A DNA stretch of 13,209 nt. Source: Moraxella equi (GTDB lineage Bacteria > Pseudomonadota > Gammaproteobacteria > Pseudomonadales > Moraxellaceae). Below, one piece after another: positions 11,976 to 13,209 of the stretch (within the stretch, counting starts at the first letter, position 1; each line of letters opens with the position of its first letter). The notes under the pieces are model-generated. The model saw only the letters and a program-made list of their open reading frames with translations. It was not told where the DNA came from and did not search any database. A program made the position numbers and the translations under genes. The stretch lies in the NCBI RefSeq assembly GCF_002027555.1, contig NZ_MXAP01000101.1, positions 1 through 13,209 of the forward strand, written 5' to 3'.

Positions 11976-11996
11976 AAAAAACCCCCAATTTGGGGG
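11976..11996 (-). terminator. Terminator after the candidate immunity gene
   Basis: On the minus strand GGGGG follows CCCCC with a short A/T loop and is directly followed by TTTTTT (11981-11976), eight bases past the stop of the 94-aa gene. This closes the MuF/94-aa transcript before the 54-aa gene and cassette B. Confidence 0.75.
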
Positions 11997-12004
11997 CTTT
12001 ATGT

Positions 12005-12289
12005 TTAGGTGGTGGCGGTGTAGCGGGGGTCTTGCTTAAAGACTTTTAATAAGGCTTGTTGCCAATCTTGATTGGGGAGTTTTAGTATTTGAATGGTTTG
12101 AAAAACGGCATTAAACACCTTTTTGTCAAGTTCTGACAAGTCAAGTTCGCCAAAAAATTCAACATCATTGGCAATTTCTTGGCGGTCATCAGCATTTAAT
12201 TGCTTGTCCAAAACAGGCTTTATCTCATCAAACACAAGACTGGCAAATCCCTTTGAGCCAAGCGTGCTTTTTTCATTGACAATAATCAT
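12005..12289 (-). CDS. Candidate immunity protein for the MuF toxin (94 aa)
   Basis: No family is recognised. The protein is small and acidic, with helical segments (SLVFDEIKPVLDKQLNADDR, ELDLSELDKKVFNAVFQTIQ) and a C-terminus rich in Gln and Lys (NQDWQQALLKVFKQDPR). It starts 12 nt after the MuF stop, with an AGGA site overlapping the gap, and is followed by a terminator, so it forms a two-gene tail with MuF. Polymorphic toxins, including the described phage MuF toxins, are usually followed by a small gene for a cognate immunity protein; acidic character and position fit that role. The function is inference. Confidence 0.6.
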   Translation of the reverse strand: MIIVNEKSTLGSKGFASLVFDEIKPVLDKQLNADDRQEIANDVEFFGELDLSELDKKVFNAVFQTIQILKLPNQDWQQALLKVFKQDPRYTATT

Positions 12290-12301
12290 TTGGGGCTTAT
12301 C

Positions 12302-13209
12302 CTATTCAATTAAAATGATTTTTTCTTGTAAATCTTTGGGTAATGATAGCACAAAACCGATAATTTTTACAAGTGCCTTACTGTCCAAATACCTTAAATA
12401 CATTGGCACAAAGTCAGCTTTGGCTAGGTGCTGTAATATGCGGTTTTGGCGTTTTTCCCACGCTTTATCCGATTTATAAAAACTGCGGTTAAATTCAGCT
12501 TTATTGGCATCTGGTTCAAGCGTAAACATAAAATCCAGCGTTACCCAAGCTGTCGGCTCTTGTGCCAAGTCCACAATCGCATAGTCGGCTGGGTCATTTT
12601 GTACCAAAACTTTGTGCTTACCGCCATCATATCGTTCCAATTTCACTTTATGAAATTGTTCCCATTGGTCAGCAAGCACTCCTTCGGAAAGTCGGCTTTT
12701 GCCGTTGGGGTCTTTGGCTAGGTTTAGGGCGTTTTGGCTGTTAGGTAAAATATGGCTTAATTTTTGGCGTGCAACACCAGCTTTGACGGCATACGCTATC
12801 ATCTCGTCCTTTAAGTCTGCCCCCAATTTATCTGCAAACGCCACTCCGTGCTTATCTTCGGCAAGTCTTAACAAACTGCCCAAACGGTCAAAATTACTGT
12901 CAAAGTCAGGCACAGGCAATTTGTTAATCTTGTCATCGTCTGTTATGCCAAGCTCCAATGCTTTGGATTTGCTGATTTGTTTAACGGCACATCGGCAACC
13001 AAAGCCGTTTGGCGGAAAAATACTCTGCCAAATTGGGTCATCAACAGGGCGAACAATGCCATAATACGCCTTGTGTCCGTCTCGTTTATTAACGGACGCA
13101 CTGGGTAGATATTGCAAAAATGGCAAAAAATCTTTGGTTTTTTGAATGCGTTCCCATTTTCCTGCACTATATGCGGTTTGTTTATTGGTGTGATATACCA
13201 ACCGAACTT
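12302..13209 (-). CDS. MuF-type minor head protein with toxin-like C-terminus (partial)
   Basis: The gene enters from the right edge (reading RLVYHTNKQTAYSAGKWERI in phase), so its N-terminus is missing. The first 100 visible residues match phage head morphogenesis proteins of the Mu gpF/SPP1 gp7 type: the TNKQTAYSAGKWERIQKTK helix and FPPNGFGCRCAVKQISK, with the FGCRC cysteines. After a linker, about 170 residues at the end (SRLSEGVLADQWEQFHKVKL, DPADYAIVDL, WVTLDFMFTLEPD, ILQHLAKADFVPMYLRYLD, SLPKDLQEKIILIE) go beyond the usual MuF protein and resemble nuclease-type toxin domains of polymorphic and CDI toxins. Such MuF-toxin fusions are known in temperate phages. Catalytic residues cannot be assigned, and the toxin reading is an inference. 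Confidence 0.8.
   Translation of the reverse strand, partial: VRLVYHTNKQTAYSAGKWERIQKTKDFLPFLQYLPSASVNKRDGHKAYYGIVRPVDDPIWQSIFPPNGFGCRCAVKQISKSKALELGITDDDKINKLPVPDFDSNFDRLGSLLRLAEDKHGVAFADKLGADLKDEMIAYAVKAGVARQKLSHILPNSQNALNLAKDPNGKSRLSEGVLADQWEQFHKVKLERYDGGKHKVLVQNDPADYAIVDLAQEPTAWVTLDFMFTLEPDANKAEFNRSFYKSDKAWEKRQNRILQHLAKADFVPMYLRYLDSKALVKIIGFVLSLPKDLQEKIILIE

Noticed and set aside
1..13209. CRISPR arrays, tRNA genes, insertion sequences, integrase or att sites
   Set aside because: I found no repeat-spacer pattern, cloverleaf, transposase or recombinase reading in either strand.

Overview
The window reads as part of an integrated, lambda-like siphophage genome (prophage) from a gammaproteobacterium, most likely a Moraxella-type host. 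The host guess rests on the moderately AT-rich composition, the style of the short phage regulators and general resemblance to Moraxellaceae prophages; no host gene, tRNA, integrase or att site is present to prove it. The virion genes all lie on the minus strand and are transcribed from right to left.

Right to left, the structural backbone is: a MuF-type minor head protein with a toxin-like C-terminal extension (12302-13209, cut by the window edge); a head maturation protease with a nested scaffold (8375-9343); a putative head decoration protein (7362-7739); a lambda gpE-family major capsid protein (6333-7319); a tail tube protein (5516-6265); and a TP901-type tape measure protein (140-2950). 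The tape measure frame breaks near 161-167 and resumes in another frame to the left edge. Head-completion, tail-terminator and tail-chaperone genes expected between capsid, tube and tape measure are absent.

The junctions between these genes hold accessory cassettes, most bounded by terminator hairpins. Between MuF and protease are a small acidic ORF (candidate immunity gene), a 54-residue membrane peptide and regulatory cassette B (9678-11513). Between protease and decoration protein are a 111-aa gene and an opposite-strand 55-aa gene. Between tail tube and tape measure are regulatory cassette A (3826-5472) and a hicAB toxin-antitoxin pair (3027-3684) with its own promoter, palindromic operator and terminator.

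Cassettes A and B share one plan: a plus-strand HTH repressor diverging from a minus-strand operon of CI-like HTH protein, antirepressor-like protein and a small third ORF. The CI-like proteins of A and B are about 90 percent identical and share a 116-nt block with one mismatch. The antirepressors belong to different families (AntA-type and Rha-type) but begin with the same short leader, and the plus-strand repressors differ. The intergenic regions carry inverted repeats overlapping or adjoining face-to-face promoters.

The main biological reading is a late-gene region colonised by several self-contained moron-like units: two switch modules, one toxin-antitoxin pair and one probable toxin/immunity pair. 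Two switch modules of common descent inside a structural operon are the most unusual feature.
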